64,000 nt of DNA. It comes from Rhodococcus sp. 4CII. Lineage in GTDB: Bacteria > Actinomycetota > Actinomycetes > Mycobacteriales > Mycobacteriaceae. A program made the translations under genes and the position numbers. How positions within the stretch are numbered: the first letter of the stretch is position 1; every line of letters starts with the position of its first letter. Shown here piece after piece: positions 43,828 through 52,489 of the stretch. The notes under the pieces were generated by a model that made no database searches, was not told the DNA's origin, and saw only the letters and a list, made by a program, of their open reading frames with translations. The DNA lies in NCBI RefSeq assembly GCF_014256275.1, contig NZ_JACCFE010000002.1, positions 2,356,001 through 2,420,000 on the forward strand, read 5' to 3'.

Positions 43828-44269
43828 CTGTCAAAGGTGGCCGCTCATCAGCACAAATCGTCCCACATTCAGCACGCCCGAAGGGCGCGATTCGATCGAA
43901 ATCCCGGGGATGGCCGCACGTTCCGGACGCCCACTTCGCACGTCGGGAACGTCGCCGAGCTGAATCCCTGATCGGTTATAGCACAATAGCTTTCGACGAA
44001 AACCGCGAGATCCCAGCACTCCGGGACCACACCGTCGACTGGCGTGCCCAACGGGAGCGGGCGACGAGGGGTTCCGCGGCGGGCGAGCAGCAGCCATCGA
44101 ACGGGACCGCGGCCGAAAACTAGAACACGATCTAGTCATATCCGGCACACCTCTCGAACACCCCACCACGGTTGCTCGGCCCCGACACCGCCGCTGTCCA
44201 GTTGTCCTCAGTATCGCCCATCACGGGTGCATTACCTGCGGAAACGCTACTGAAACGCCCTTCGTGTCG
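43828..44269. other. Non-coding stretch between mce4 operon and hsd4A
   Basis: I see no gene with good start signals and codon use here. Overlapping short frames are present on both strands but look random. A second, weaker KstR-like site, TAGAACACGATCTA, lies at 44121-44134 with GAT in place of GTT; it could extend control of the mce4 promoter. Confidence 0.5.
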
Positions 44270-44294
44270 GATCGCCGCCCCGGAGCGGCAGATC
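44270..44294 (-). terminator. Possible terminator after hsd4A
   Basis: On the minus strand, GATC-T-GCCGC and GCGGCGATC form a 9-bp stem with one bulged base and a six-base loop. It overlaps the end of the hsd4A stop codon. There is no clear T run, so it is a moderate candidate. Confidence 0.4.
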
Positions 44295-45210
44295 AGCCCA
44301 GGTCGCGCAGCGCCGCGGACGCCGAGAACATGGCAGCCGGATCACGGTCACCGAAGTAGTCACCGAGTTCCGCGGCGAGCGATGAGGGCGTCCATCGACC
44401 GTCCGCGGCATCGAACCGCTGCTCCACGACCGGTGCCGCCATCAGCGCCACCATCGGGCCGTAGACGACGAAGACCTGACCGTTCACCGAATCCGCGGCG
44501 GGCGACGCGAGGTAGGCGACCAGCGCGGCCACATGCTCCGGCGACAGCGGATCGACCCCCTCGGCCGGCGCCTCCCCGAAGACGTTCTCCGTCATCGACG
44601 TGCGGGCCCGGGGGCAGATCGCGTTGGCGCGGACGCCGAACCGGGACAACCCACGGGCGGCAGACAGCGTGAGCGCCGTGATGCCTGCCTTGGCGGCGCC
44701 GTAGTTCGCCTGCCCCTCGGGGCCCAGCAGTCCCGCCTCCGACGATGTGTTCACGATGCGCCCGTACACCGGCGCCCCGGCCAGCTTCGACTTCCCCCGC
44801 CAGTACGACGCGGCGGAGCGGCACAGCAGGAAGTGACCGCGCAGATGCACCTTCAGCACGAGGTCCCAGTCTTCGTCGGACATGTTGAACAGCATGCGAT
44901 CCCGCGTTATGCCCGCGTTGTTCACCAGAATGTCGAGACCGCCGAGCCGGCTCTGCGCCGCCTCCATGATCGCGTCGGCGGTGGACCGTTCACCGATGTC
45001 GCCTGCCACGAATTCGACCTTCGCGCCCAGCCCCCGGATCTCGTCGAGCGTCGCCTCGACCGCGTCGTTCGCGACCAGGTCGTTGACCACGAGGGACGCG
45101 CCGGAGCGGGCCAGAGCGATCGCCTCGAACTTTCCGAGGCCCGATCCGGCCCCGGTCACGACGGCGACCCTGCCGTCCACGTTCACATCACGGTCGGTCA
45201 CAGCATTCAT
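44293..45210 (-). CDS. hsd4A: Short-chain dehydrogenase, steroid side-chain 3-hydroxyacyl-CoA / 17-beta-HSD type
   Basis: The 305-residue protein is a classical SDR with TGAGSGLGKFEA near residue 20, NNAGITRDRMLF near 100, catalytic Ser in IVNTSSEAG and YGAAKAG near 165. The C-terminal extension is like that of peroxisomal multifunctional 17-beta-HSD4. The synteny (mce4, this gene, ferredoxin, fadE26) equals Rv3502c. Homologues oxidise 3-hydroxyacyl-CoA steroid side chains and 17-hydroxysteroids with NAD. ATG at 45210 has AGGAGA eight bases upstream; the frame runs further but lacks alignment. KstR-type boxes lie upstream. Confidence 0.9.
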   Translation of the reverse strand: MNAVTDRDVNVDGRVAVVTGAGSGLGKFEAIALARSGASLVVNDLVANDAVEATLDEIRGLGAKVEFVAGDIGERSTADAIMEAAQSRLGGLDILVNNAGITRDRMLFNMSDEDWDLVLKVHLRGHFLLCRSAASYWRGKSKLAGAPVYGRIVNTSSEAGLLGPEGQANYGAAKAGITALTLSAARGLSRFGVRANAICPRARTSMTENVFGEAPAEGVDPLSPEHVAALVAYLASPAADSVNGQVFVVYGPMVALMAAPVVEQRFDAADGRWTPSSLAAELGDYFGDRDPAAMFSASAALRDLG

Positions 45211-45253
45211 GAACACGCTCTCCTGGTTCTGTGCACTCACGGGGACGTCACTG

Positions 45254-45267
45254 TAGAACGTGTTCTC
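45254..45267. promoter_or_regulatory. KstR-like operator between fdxD and hsd4A
   Basis: TAGAACGTGTTCTC fits the KstR consensus except for the last base. It lies 44 bp upstream of the hsd4A ATG and 18 bp before the fdxD stop, inside the 3' end region of fdxD. It would give hsd4A a promoter of its own. Confidence 0.6.
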
Positions 45268-45284
45268 ATTCCGGGCAACAATCC

Positions 45285-45476
45285 TCAGGGATGCTCGCTC
45301 AGTGCGGCCCTCGGACACTGGGCGATCGCGGTACGCACGTCTTCCTCCCGGTCAGCGGGAGGAACGGCACTCGAGATGTGCAGTTGATCGTCGTCGTCGA
45401 GCTCGAAGATGTCGGGCGCGATCCCCACGCACACACCATTGGCCTCGCAACGGTCGAAATCGACTCTGACCTCCAT
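45285..45476 (-). CDS. fdxD: Ferredoxin, single-cluster [3Fe-4S] type
   Basis: The 63-residue protein has the pattern DFDRCEANGVCVGIAPDIFE at residues 7-26 and QCPRAAL near 53-59. The missing cysteine in the first motif indicates a [3Fe-4S] cluster. This type gives electrons to cytochromes P450, and CYP125 in this window is a likely partner. ATG at 45476 follows an upstream GTG two codons away; both are possible. In M. tuberculosis, Rv3503c (fdxD) has the same position. A perfect KstR box lies 83 bp upstream. Confidence 0.92.
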   Translation of the reverse strand: MEVRVDFDRCEANGVCVGIAPDIFELDDDDQLHISSAVPPADREEDVRTAIAQCPRAALSEHP

Positions 45477-45559
45477 GGCAACCCTCACTTCTCCTCGTCT
45501 CGTCACTCGCGGATCCGGGTGCCGCCGGGCTGGGGCGCACACCGTTCCTGCGATAACAC

Positions 45560-45573
45560 TAGAACCTGTTCCA
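45560..45573. promoter_or_regulatory. KstR operator before fdxD
   Basis: TAGAACCTGTTCCA fits TnnAACnnGTTnnA at all fixed positions. It is in the divergent region between fdxD (minus) and fadE26 (plus). Confidence 0.85.
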
Positions 45574-45668
45574 GTCGTGTGCAATGATTCGTTCCACGAC
45601 TGCGAGCACGCCTACCGGGCACGCTTCGGGGCCGGCCCGGGCCGGCTTCGCCACTACCCCGCAGAGAC

Positions 45669-45682
45669 TGGAACCTGTGCCA
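45669..45682. promoter_or_regulatory. KstR-like operator before fadE26
   Basis: TGGAACCTGTGCCA differs from the consensus in one fixed position (GTG for GTT). It lies 41 bp upstream of the fadE26 ATG, 95 bp from the fdxD operator, so each divergent gene has a box of its own. Confidence 0.7.
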
Positions 45683-45723
45683 GATTTCAGCTGATTCCGC
45701 TCTCGGACCGGAGAGGTATTTCG

Positions 45724-46905
45724 ATGCACATCACGTACACACCGCAGCAGCAGCAGTTGCGGGAAGAGTTGCGCGCGTACTTCGCGAAGCTGATGACTCC
45801 GGAGCGTCGAGAGGCGCTGGCCGCCACCACCGGCGAATACGGCGAGGGCAACGTCTACCGCGACGTCGTCGCCCAGATGGGTAAGGACGGCTGGCTGACG
45901 CTCGGGTGGCCCAGGGAGTACGGCGGCCAGGAACGGTCGGCCATGGAGCAGTTGATCTTCACGGACGAGGCCGCCATCGCGGGCGCCCCGGTGCCCTTCC
46001 TCACCATCAACTCGGTGGCGCCGACGATCATGCACTTCGGCACCCCCGAACAGAAGTCGTTCTTCCTGCCCAGGATCTCGGCCGGCGAACTGCACTTCTC
46101 CATCGGCTACTCCGAGCCCGAGGCGGGTACCGACCTCGCCAGCCTCCGCACGACCGCCGTCAAGGACGGCGACGACTACGTCGTCAACGGCCAGAAGATG
46201 TGGACGAGCCTCATCGCGTACGCCGACTACGTGTGGCTGGCGTGCCGCACCGACCCCGACGCGAAGAAGCACAAGGGCATCAGCATGCTGATCGTCCCGA
46301 CCACCGCCGACGGCTTCTCGTACACGCCCGTCCACACGATGGCGGGCCCGGACACGAGCGCCACCTACTACCAGGACGTGCGGGTTCCGTCGTCCGCGCT
46401 CGTCGGCCCCGAACACGGTGGCTGGGCGCTGATCACCAACCAGCTCAACCACGAACGGGTCGCCCTGACGTCGGCCGGACCGGTCCTGACCGCCCAGCGC
46501 GAGGTGCGCGAATGGGCGCAGAACACCAAGTTGCCGGACGGCCGCCGCGTCATCGACCAGGAATGGGTCCAGATCAACCTGGCCCGCGTCCACGCCAAGG
46601 CCGAGTACCTCAAGTTGATGAACTGGGAGATCGCCTCCTCTACCGAGCATGCTCCGGGCCCCGAGGCGGCGTCGGCCAACAAGGTCTACGGCACCGAATT
46701 CGCCACGGAGGCGTACCGGCTGCTGATGGAGATCCTCGGACCGTCGGCGACGCTGCGCCAGAACTCCCCCGGCGTACTGCTGCGCGGACGGCTCGAGCGG
46801 ATGCACCGGTCGTCGCTGATCCTCACGTTCGGCGGCGGAACCAACGAGGTGCAGCGCGACATCATCGCCATGACCGCCCTCGGCCTGCCCCCCGCGAAGC
46901 GTTAG
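45724..46905 (+). CDS. fadE26: Acyl-CoA dehydrogenase FadE26, steroid side chain
   Basis: The 393-residue flavoprotein has the acyl-CoA dehydrogenase fold: PREYGGQERSAMEQLIF near 60, FSIGYSEPEAGTDLASLRTT near 125 and the FAD-contact FGGGTNEVQRDIIA near the end. In M. tuberculosis FadE26 and FadE27 (ChsE4-ChsE5) form an alpha2beta2 enzyme that dehydrogenates 3-oxo-cholest-4-en-26-oyl-CoA in the first beta-oxidation round. The paired gene follows 10 bp downstream. The start is ATG with GGAGAGG about eight bases upstream. Expression is probably under the KstR-like box upstream. Confidence 0.95.
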   Translation: MHITYTPQQQQLREELRAYFAKLMTPERREALAATTGEYGEGNVYRDVVAQMGKDGWLTLGWPREYGGQERSAMEQLIFTDEAAIAGAPVPFLTINSVAPTIMHFGTPEQKSFFLPRISAGELHFSIGYSEPEAGTDLASLRTTAVKDGDDYVVNGQKMWTSLIAYADYVWLACRTDPDAKKHKGISMLIVPTTADGFSYTPVHTMAGPDTSATYYQDVRVPSSALVGPEHGGWALITNQLNHERVALTSAGPVLTAQREVREWAQNTKLPDGRRVIDQEWVQINLARVHAKAEYLKLMNWEIASSTEHAPGPEAASANKVYGTEFATEAYRLLMEILGPSATLRQNSPGVLLRGRLERMHRSSLILTFGGGTNEVQRDIIAMTALGLPPAKR

Positions 46906-46915
46906 GACTACCACC

Positions 46916-48037
46916 ATGGACTTCACCCCCACCGAGGCCCAGCAGGATCTGGCCGGGCTCACCCGAGGAATCGTCTCGGATCTCGTCACCAACGACCGGC
47001 TGCGCGAACTCGACGCGGCGGAGGACCGTCTCGATCGGCGGCTCTGGTCTGCGCTCGCGTCGTCCGGCGTCCTGAGCGCCGCGCTGCCGGAGTCGGTGGA
47101 CGGCGACGGTTTCGGCGTCCTCGAGCAGTGCAGCATTCTCGTCGAACTGGGCCGCGCCGTCGCGCCGGTTCCCTATCTGTCGTCGATCGTGATGGCGGCA
47201 GGCGCGATCGCGAAGTACGGCACCGACCGGCAGCGTTCCGACTGGGGCACACCGGCCGCGAGCGGAGAGAAGATCCTCACCGTCGCCCTCGACGAGGAGC
47301 TGGGCGACAACCCGGGTGCTCCCGTCACCCGTGCCGAACCCGGTGCGGACGGCTGGACACTCCACGGCACGAAGATCGTGGTCGACGCGGCACCGTCCGC
47401 CGACCTCTTCCTGGTCCCGGCCACCACCCCGGACGGGGTGGCTGTCTTCCTCGTCCGCCCCGACGACCCCGGCGTGACCGTCACCCGTCAGCAGACCGTC
47501 GACCTGGCCAGTACCGGCGAGGTGAGTCTCAGCGCAGTCGCGCTGGCCGGTGACCGGCTGCTGGGCACCGTGGACCAGGGCGGCGAGATCGTCGGCTGGC
47601 TCGTCGAGCGCGGCACGCTGGGCGCGTGCGCCTATCAGTACGGCGTGCTCGACGAAGCCCTGACGCTCACCGCGGCGTATGCCCGGGAGCGGGTCCAGTT
47701 CGGACGGCCCATCGGCAGTTTCCAGGCCGTGGCCCAGAGACTCGCCGACGGCTACATCGATGTGAAGGGCGTCCGGCTCACGCTGTGGCAGGCGGCGTGG
47801 CGGATCGGCGAGGGCCTGCCCAGCGAAGGGGACGTCCAGACCGCCAACTTCTGGGCGTCCGACGCCGGGCACCGGGTGGCCCACACACTCGTCCACGTCC
47901 ACGGCGGCGTCGGACTCGACGAGGACCACCCCGTGCACCGATACTTCCTCGCCGCGAAGGCACTCGAATTCCGGCTCGGTTCGGCCACGCAGCAGCTGCG
48001 CATCCTCGGCGCCGAGCTCGCCACCGTCCCGGCATGA
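46916..48037 (+). CDS. fadE27: Acyl-CoA dehydrogenase FadE27, partner subunit of FadE26
   Basis: The 373-residue protein is the second half of the heteromeric steroid acyl-CoA dehydrogenase. It has the N-terminal helical domain (FTPTEAQQDLAGLTRGI) and a middle beta domain (WTLHGTKIVVDAAPSADLFL). In the C-terminal domain, ARERVQFGRPIGSFQAVAQR and HVHGGVGLDEDHPVHRYFLA match the family. Such split pairs bind FAD between subunits. Its stop overlaps the fadD17 start (ATGA), so fadE26-fadE27-fadD17 is one operon. Confidence 0.94.
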   Translation: MDFTPTEAQQDLAGLTRGIVSDLVTNDRLRELDAAEDRLDRRLWSALASSGVLSAALPESVDGDGFGVLEQCSILVELGRAVAPVPYLSSIVMAAGAIAKYGTDRQRSDWGTPAASGEKILTVALDEELGDNPGAPVTRAEPGADGWTLHGTKIVVDAAPSADLFLVPATTPDGVAVFLVRPDDPGVTVTRQQTVDLASTGEVSLSAVALAGDRLLGTVDQGGEIVGWLVERGTLGACAYQYGVLDEALTLTAAYARERVQFGRPIGSFQAVAQRLADGYIDVKGVRLTLWQAAWRIGEGLPSEGDVQTANFWASDAGHRVAHTLVHVHGGVGLDEDHPVHRYFLAAKALEFRLGSATQQLRILGAELATVPA

Positions 48038-49605
48038 CCGTCACGCTCGCCCGCACGGTGTCGGACCTGCTGCTCGGTGTCGCGGATTCCGGCGCGCAGG
48101 GCCTGTACTTCGAGGACCGGTTCGTGTCGTGGTCCGAACACGTGCGGGCGAGCCTGCGCCGCGCAGCGGTCCTCGAGGATCTGCTCGACGACAGCCGGCC
48201 CCGGCACGTCGGGGTGCTCATGGACAACGTCCCCGAGTTCTCCCTCCTCGCCGGAGCGGCGGCGCTGTCCGGCACCGTGCTCGTGGGGCTCAACACCACC
48301 CGTCGCGGCGACGCGCTCGCCCGCGACATAGCGCTGGCCGACTGCCAGGTGGTCTTCACCGAATCCGGGCGGTCCGCGCTGCTGGACGGTCTCGACCCGG
48401 ATGTTCCCGTCGTCGACGTGGATTCCCCGGAATGGTCCGCGCTGCTCGCCGGGGAACGCCCCGAATTCACGCCGACGGCCGCCGCACCCGACGACCTGTT
48501 CATGCTCATCTTCACGTCCGGTACGAGCGGCGACCCGAAGGCGGTGCGCTGCACCCACGCGAAGATCACCGGACCCGGCACCATGCTCGCCGAGCGGTTC
48601 GGGCTGACCCGGGACGACGTCGTGTACATGTCGATGCCCATGTTCCACTCCAACGCCATGATGGCGGCGTGGTCCGTCGCGCTCGCCGGACACAGCTCGA
48701 TTGCGCTGCGGCGCAGGTTCTCCGCGTCGAACTTCCTGTCCGATGTCCGGAGGTTCGGCGTCACGTACGCCAACTACGTCGGAAAGCCGCTGTCGTATGT
48801 GCTGGCGACTCCGGAGATGCCCGACGACGCCGACAACACCCTGCGGGTGATGTACGGCAACGAGGGGTCCGCGCCCGCGGTCGCCGCGTTCGCGTGCCGC
48901 TTCGGCACCGCAGTGGTCGACGGGTTCGGTTCGACCGAGGGCGGTATCGCCATCTCCGCCGCACCCGGGGCGCCCGCCGGTTCCCTGGGCAGACTTCCCG
49001 ACGGGGTGGCGATCCTCGACCCCGACACCGGAAATGTCTGTCCCACGGCCGAGTTCGATTCCGACGGCCGGGTGGTCAACGTGGAGGCCGCAACGGGTGA
49101 ACTCGTCAACACGGCGGGGCCGGGGGCGTTCGCGGGCTACTACAACAATCCCGAGGCCGACGCCGAGCGGATCCGCGACGGCAAGTACTGGAGCGGCGAC
49201 CTCGCCTACCGGGACACGGACGGGTTCGTGTACTTCGCGGGCCGCAGTTCCGGGTGGTTGCGCGTGGACGGCGAGAACATCGGCGCGGCACCCATCGAAC
49301 GCATCCTGCTGCGGTACGACGGGTTCGCGCAGGTGACGGTGTATGCGGTGCCCGACGCCGACGTCGGGGACCGCGTGATGGCGGCCGTCGTCCCGACGCG
49401 GGACTTCGATCCCGTGGCCTTCGCGGAATTCCTCGACGCGCAGTCCGATCTGGGGCCGAAGCAGCGTCCGAGCCTGATCCGGGTGTGTGCCGATCTCCCG
49501 CGGACGGCCACCTTCAAGGTCCTCACCCGGGTGCTGAGCGCCGAAGCCGCGAACTGCGCCGATCCGGTCTGGGTCCGCGACGGGTCCGCCTACTCCCCCA
49601 GGTGA
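48034..49605 (+). CDS. fadD17: Steroid side-chain acyl-CoA synthetase FadD17
   Basis: The 523-residue protein is an adenylate-forming enzyme. The ATP motif FTSGTSGDPKAV lies near residue 163, GFGSTEGG near 295, YWSGDLAYRDTDGFVYFAGR near 385 and RVDGENI soon after. A terminal LPRTATFKVLTRVL carries the catalytic Lys region. FadD17 of M. tuberculosis activates shorter (C24) steroid carboxylates to CoA thioesters. The start overlaps the fadE27 stop. The stop codon lies within a long perfect palindrome that serves as terminator. Confidence 0.93.
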   Translation: MTVTLARTVSDLLLGVADSGAQGLYFEDRFVSWSEHVRASLRRAAVLEDLLDDSRPRHVGVLMDNVPEFSLLAGAAALSGTVLVGLNTTRRGDALARDIALADCQVVFTESGRSALLDGLDPDVPVVDVDSPEWSALLAGERPEFTPTAAAPDDLFMLIFTSGTSGDPKAVRCTHAKITGPGTMLAERFGLTRDDVVYMSMPMFHSNAMMAAWSVALAGHSSIALRRRFSASNFLSDVRRFGVTYANYVGKPLSYVLATPEMPDDADNTLRVMYGNEGSAPAVAAFACRFGTAVVDGFGSTEGGIAISAAPGAPAGSLGRLPDGVAILDPDTGNVCPTAEFDSDGRVVNVEAATGELVNTAGPGAFAGYYNNPEADAERIRDGKYWSGDLAYRDTDGFVYFAGRSSGWLRVDGENIGAAPIERILLRYDGFAQVTVYAVPDADVGDRVMAAVVPTRDFDPVAFAEFLDAQSDLGPKQRPSLIRVCADLPRTATFKVLTRVLSAEAANCADPVWVRDGSAYSPR

Positions 49606-49643
49606 GTGGCAAAGTGTGCGTCAGCACACTTTGCCACTCACCT
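49600..49643. terminator. Palindrome serving both convergent genes and their stop codons
   Basis: Perfect 20-bp arms (left AGGTGAGTGGCAAAGTGTGC) surround a 4-nt loop. The fadD17 TGA lies in the left arm and the TAG of the convergent flavoprotein gene overlaps the right arm. It should terminate both transcripts. Its GTGAGT/ACTCAC ends recall the palindrome inside the NRPS. Confidence 0.85.
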
Positions 49644-50757
49644 ACCGGAAGCTGTCGAGGCGGGACACTGCCTTGTCGAAGCCCTTGACCAATTCGTCCA
49701 TCACCTCGGCCACCGGCCGGATCTCGTTCATCCGGCCGACGATCTGGCCGACCGGCATCGCCACGACATCCGGGTTCTCGGACGCGGCGATCCGCTGATG
49801 AGCCTCGCTGACCAGGAGATTCTGCAGAGGCATCGGGAGCGGTGCCGGCGCTTCCGGCTTCGACCAGGCGTCGGTCCACTTGGTCTTGAGCAGGCGCGCG
49901 GGCTTACCCGAGTAGATGCGGGACCGCACTGTGTCGGCGGACGTCGCACCCAGCAGGGCGCGCTGGATCGCGGACGGGCCCTCGGCCGACGCGCTGCCCA
50001 GTTTGTACTCGGAGGTGGTGAGCCAGTACGACCCCATCCACACCCCGGCCGCCCCCAGCGACAGTGCGGCCGCGACCTGACGTCCGCTGCCGATACCACC
50101 GGCCGCGAGGACCGCGGCGGAATCTCCGATGGCATCGACGATCTCGGGCACCAGCACCATCGACGCGATCTCACCGGTGTGCCCACCGGCCTCGTATCCC
50201 TGCGCGATGACGATGTCGACACCGTTCGCGACATGCCTGCGTGCGTGCTCGACGGCACCGGCCAGCGCCGCCACCGGAACACCCTTCGCATGGGCTTGAT
50301 CGATGACGTCCTTCGGCGGCGACCCGAGGGCGTTGGCGATCAACGCAATTCGATGATTCAGCGCCACGTCCACATGCGAACGCGCCACCGAGTGCAGCCA
50401 GCCGAGCACCCCGGTCGCGTGCTCGGCACCCGAATCCAATGGCGGCACGCCCAGTTCGGACAGGGTGCGGTCGACGAACGCCCGGTGTTCCGCGGGGATC
50501 AGCGACTCGAGGTCCACCGACGTGCCCTCGGTGGGAACCTTGGCGGGCATCACGATGTCGACGCCGTACGGCTTGCCGTCGGTGTTCTCGTCCATCCACG
50601 ACAGGACGGCCTCGAGTTCCTCGGGGTCGTTGAACCGAACGCAGCCGAGCACACCCAGCCCACCGGCCCGGGAGATCGCCGCGGCGACGTGTTCGGAGGG
50701 CGTGAACCCGAATACCGGGTACTCGATGCCGAACTTCTCACTCACACTCGTGTGCAT
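49642..50757 (-). CDS. 2-nitropropane dioxygenase-family flavin oxidoreductase (IpdC-like)
   Basis: The 371-residue protein is an FMN-dependent TIM-barrel enzyme of the nitronate monooxygenase family. Family features are PVFGFTPSEHVAAAISRAGG near residue 15, IVIAQGYEAGGHTGE near 185 and VLAAGGIGSGRQVAAALSLG with GVWMGSYWL near 215-240. Cholesterol degraders use a related protein, IpdC, in opening the C/D rings, but most members of this family are uncharacterised. It is directly downstream of fadD19 with no spacer, so it is probably KstR-controlled. A steroid CoA thioester reductase or desaturase role is an inference; the nitronate function is unlikely here. Confidence 0.85.
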   Translation of the reverse strand: MHTSVSEKFGIEYPVFGFTPSEHVAAAISRAGGLGVLGCVRFNDPEELEAVLSWMDENTDGKPYGVDIVMPAKVPTEGTSVDLESLIPAEHRAFVDRTLSELGVPPLDSGAEHATGVLGWLHSVARSHVDVALNHRIALIANALGSPPKDVIDQAHAKGVPVAALAGAVEHARRHVANGVDIVIAQGYEAGGHTGEIASMVLVPEIVDAIGDSAAVLAAGGIGSGRQVAAALSLGAAGVWMGSYWLTTSEYKLGSASAEGPSAIQRALLGATSADTVRSRIYSGKPARLLKTKWTDAWSKPEAPAPLPMPLQNLLVSEAHQRIAASENPDVVAMPVGQIVGRMNEIRPVAEVMDELVKGFDKAVSRLDSFR

Positions 50758-52410
50758 TTACGCGCCTTTACTTTCGGGCGAACCGTTGCCGTTGTGGTCG
50801 TCGGCCGGCCGGGTCTCGGTCTGTTCCTTGGCCCAGCGGTAGTCGGGTTTGCCTGCGGGCGACCGCTTGATCTCGTCGACGAACCACAGGCTGCGCGGAA
50901 CCTTGTATCCCGCAATCTCCTTGCGCGCCGCGTCGGCGATCTCGTGCAGGCCCGGGCGCGCGCCACCGCGAGTCTGGATGACGGCGGCGACACGCTGGCC
51001 GAAGCGTTCGTCGGGGATGCCGACCACCAGGGCGTCGAAGACATCGGGATGCGACTTCAGCGCACCCTCGACCTCCTCGGGGAAGATCTTCTCGCCACCA
51101 CTGTTGATGGACACCGAGCCGCGTCCGAGCATCGTCACCGTGCCGTCCGCCTCCACTTGCGCGAAGTCGCCGGGGATGGAGTAGCGGATGCCGTTGATCT
51201 TCTTGAACGTGGCCTTGGTCTTCTCGTCGTCCTTGTAGTAGCCGATCGGGATGTGCCCCTTGCGTGCCAAGATGCCGACCACACCGGAGCCGGGCTCCAC
51301 GGGGTTGCCGTCCTCGCCGAGCACGGACGTGGACGCGTCGATCTTCACCGTCGGACCGCCACCGTGCGAATCGCCCTTCGCGACCACACTGAGCCCGCCG
51401 AAACCGGTCTCGGACGAACCGATGGAGTCGGTGATCATCCGGTTGGGCAGCAGTTCGAGGTACTTGTCCTTGATGCTGGGCGAGAACAGCGCCGCCGAAC
51501 TCGCCATGAGGAACAGCGACGACAGGTCGTACGGTTCGCCGCTCACCGTGTCGCCCTCCACCAGTGCGTCGAGCATGGGCCGCGCCATCGCGTCACCGGT
51601 GATGAAGATGAGGTTGACCTTGTGCTGGTCGACGATCCGCCACACGTCGTGCCCGTCGAATTCGGGGTGCATGACACACTTTCCGCCGCCGAACAGGCTC
51701 TGGAACACCGCCCATTGGCTACCGCCGTGGATCATCGGCGGAATCGGGAAACGGGTCATGCCGGGGCTCTCGGCGCCCAGCTTCGCGAGATCCCACTCGT
51801 CCTGGACGTATTCACCGGTCATGAAGTTGATGCCGCCACCGAGCACCCGCCAGACGTCCTCGTGACGCCACATGACACCCTTCGGCTTTCCGGTGGTGCC
51901 ACCGGTATAGAGCATGTACAGGTCGTCGTTGCTGCGCTCGCCGAAGTCGCGGTCGGGGGACCCCTGCGCCAGCGCGGCCTCGTATTCGATGCCCTCGTAG
52001 TCGAGATCGGTGCCGTCTTCGACCACCACGGTGGTTTTCAGGAGCGGCGTCTCGGGGAGTACGTTCGCCACCTTGTCCGAGTACCGGCGCTCGTGCACGA
52101 GTGCAACCATGTCCGAATTGTCGAAGATGTATTGCAACTCGTTCTCGATGTACCGGTAGTTGACGTTCACCATCACCGCGCGAATCTTGAAGACCGCCAC
52201 CATGGCCTCGATGGCCTCGATGCGGTTCCGGCAGTAGATGCCCACCTTGTCACCGGGCCGGACACCCTGTTCACGCAGGTAGTGGCCGAGGCGATTGGCC
52301 CTCTCCTCCATCTGCGCGTACGTCACTTCCCGGTCGTCGGACACCAACGCGACACGGTCAGGAACGAGGTCGATTGCATGCTCTACGAGGTCTGCGATAT
52401 TAAGGGCCAC
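50758..52410 (-). CDS. fadD19: Steroid C26 acyl-CoA synthetase FadD19
   Basis: The 550-residue adenylating enzyme has YTGGTTGKPKGVMWRHEDVW near residue 175, DSIGSSETGFGG near 325, SIPGDFAQVEADGTVTMLGR near 420 and RSPAGKPDYRW near the C-terminus. FadD19 activates 3-oxocholest-4-en-26-oate and is needed for C24-branched sterol side chains in Rhodococcus. The start is taken as GTG at 52410 (VALNIADLVEHAID). The frame remains open upstream through the KstR site into echA19, which cannot be coding. It is divergent from echA19, sharing one operator, and followed at once by the flavoprotein gene. Confidence 0.93.
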   Translation of the reverse strand: MALNIADLVEHAIDLVPDRVALVSDDREVTYAQMEERANRLGHYLREQGVRPGDKVGIYCRNRIEAIEAMVAVFKIRAVMVNVNYRYIENELQYIFDNSDMVALVHERRYSDKVANVLPETPLLKTTVVVEDGTDLDYEGIEYEAALAQGSPDRDFGERSNDDLYMLYTGGTTGKPKGVMWRHEDVWRVLGGGINFMTGEYVQDEWDLAKLGAESPGMTRFPIPPMIHGGSQWAVFQSLFGGGKCVMHPEFDGHDVWRIVDQHKVNLIFITGDAMARPMLDALVEGDTVSGEPYDLSSLFLMASSAALFSPSIKDKYLELLPNRMITDSIGSSETGFGGLSVVAKGDSHGGGPTVKIDASTSVLGEDGNPVEPGSGVVGILARKGHIPIGYYKDDEKTKATFKKINGIRYSIPGDFAQVEADGTVTMLGRGSVSINSGGEKIFPEEVEGALKSHPDVFDALVVGIPDERFGQRVAAVIQTRGGARPGLHEIADAARKEIAGYKVPRSLWFVDEIKRSPAGKPDYRWAKEQTETRPADDHNGNGSPESKGA

Positions 52411-52420
52411 GTCAACAAAG

Positions 52421-52434
52421 TAGAACGTGTTACC
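52421..52434. promoter_or_regulatory. KstR-like operator shared by fadD19 and echA19
   Basis: TAGAACGTGTTACC fits the KstR consensus except for the last base. It lies 10 bp before the fadD19 GTG and 55 bp before the echA19 GTG in the divergent promoter. Confidence 0.7.
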
Positions 52435-52489
52435 GTTTCTGGCAAGACCTAATTTGAGAGCCAGCTCACACACCTTTCGGGAGACTTCA

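Noticed and set aside
44121..44134. Second KstR-like site in the mce4-hsd4A gap
   Set aside because: GTT is replaced by GAT, so it is kept only as a note in the intergenic entry.
49606..52452. Long plus-strand frame opposite the flavoprotein and fadD19
   Set aside because: The minus strand holds clear enzyme motifs; the plus frame is a shadow.
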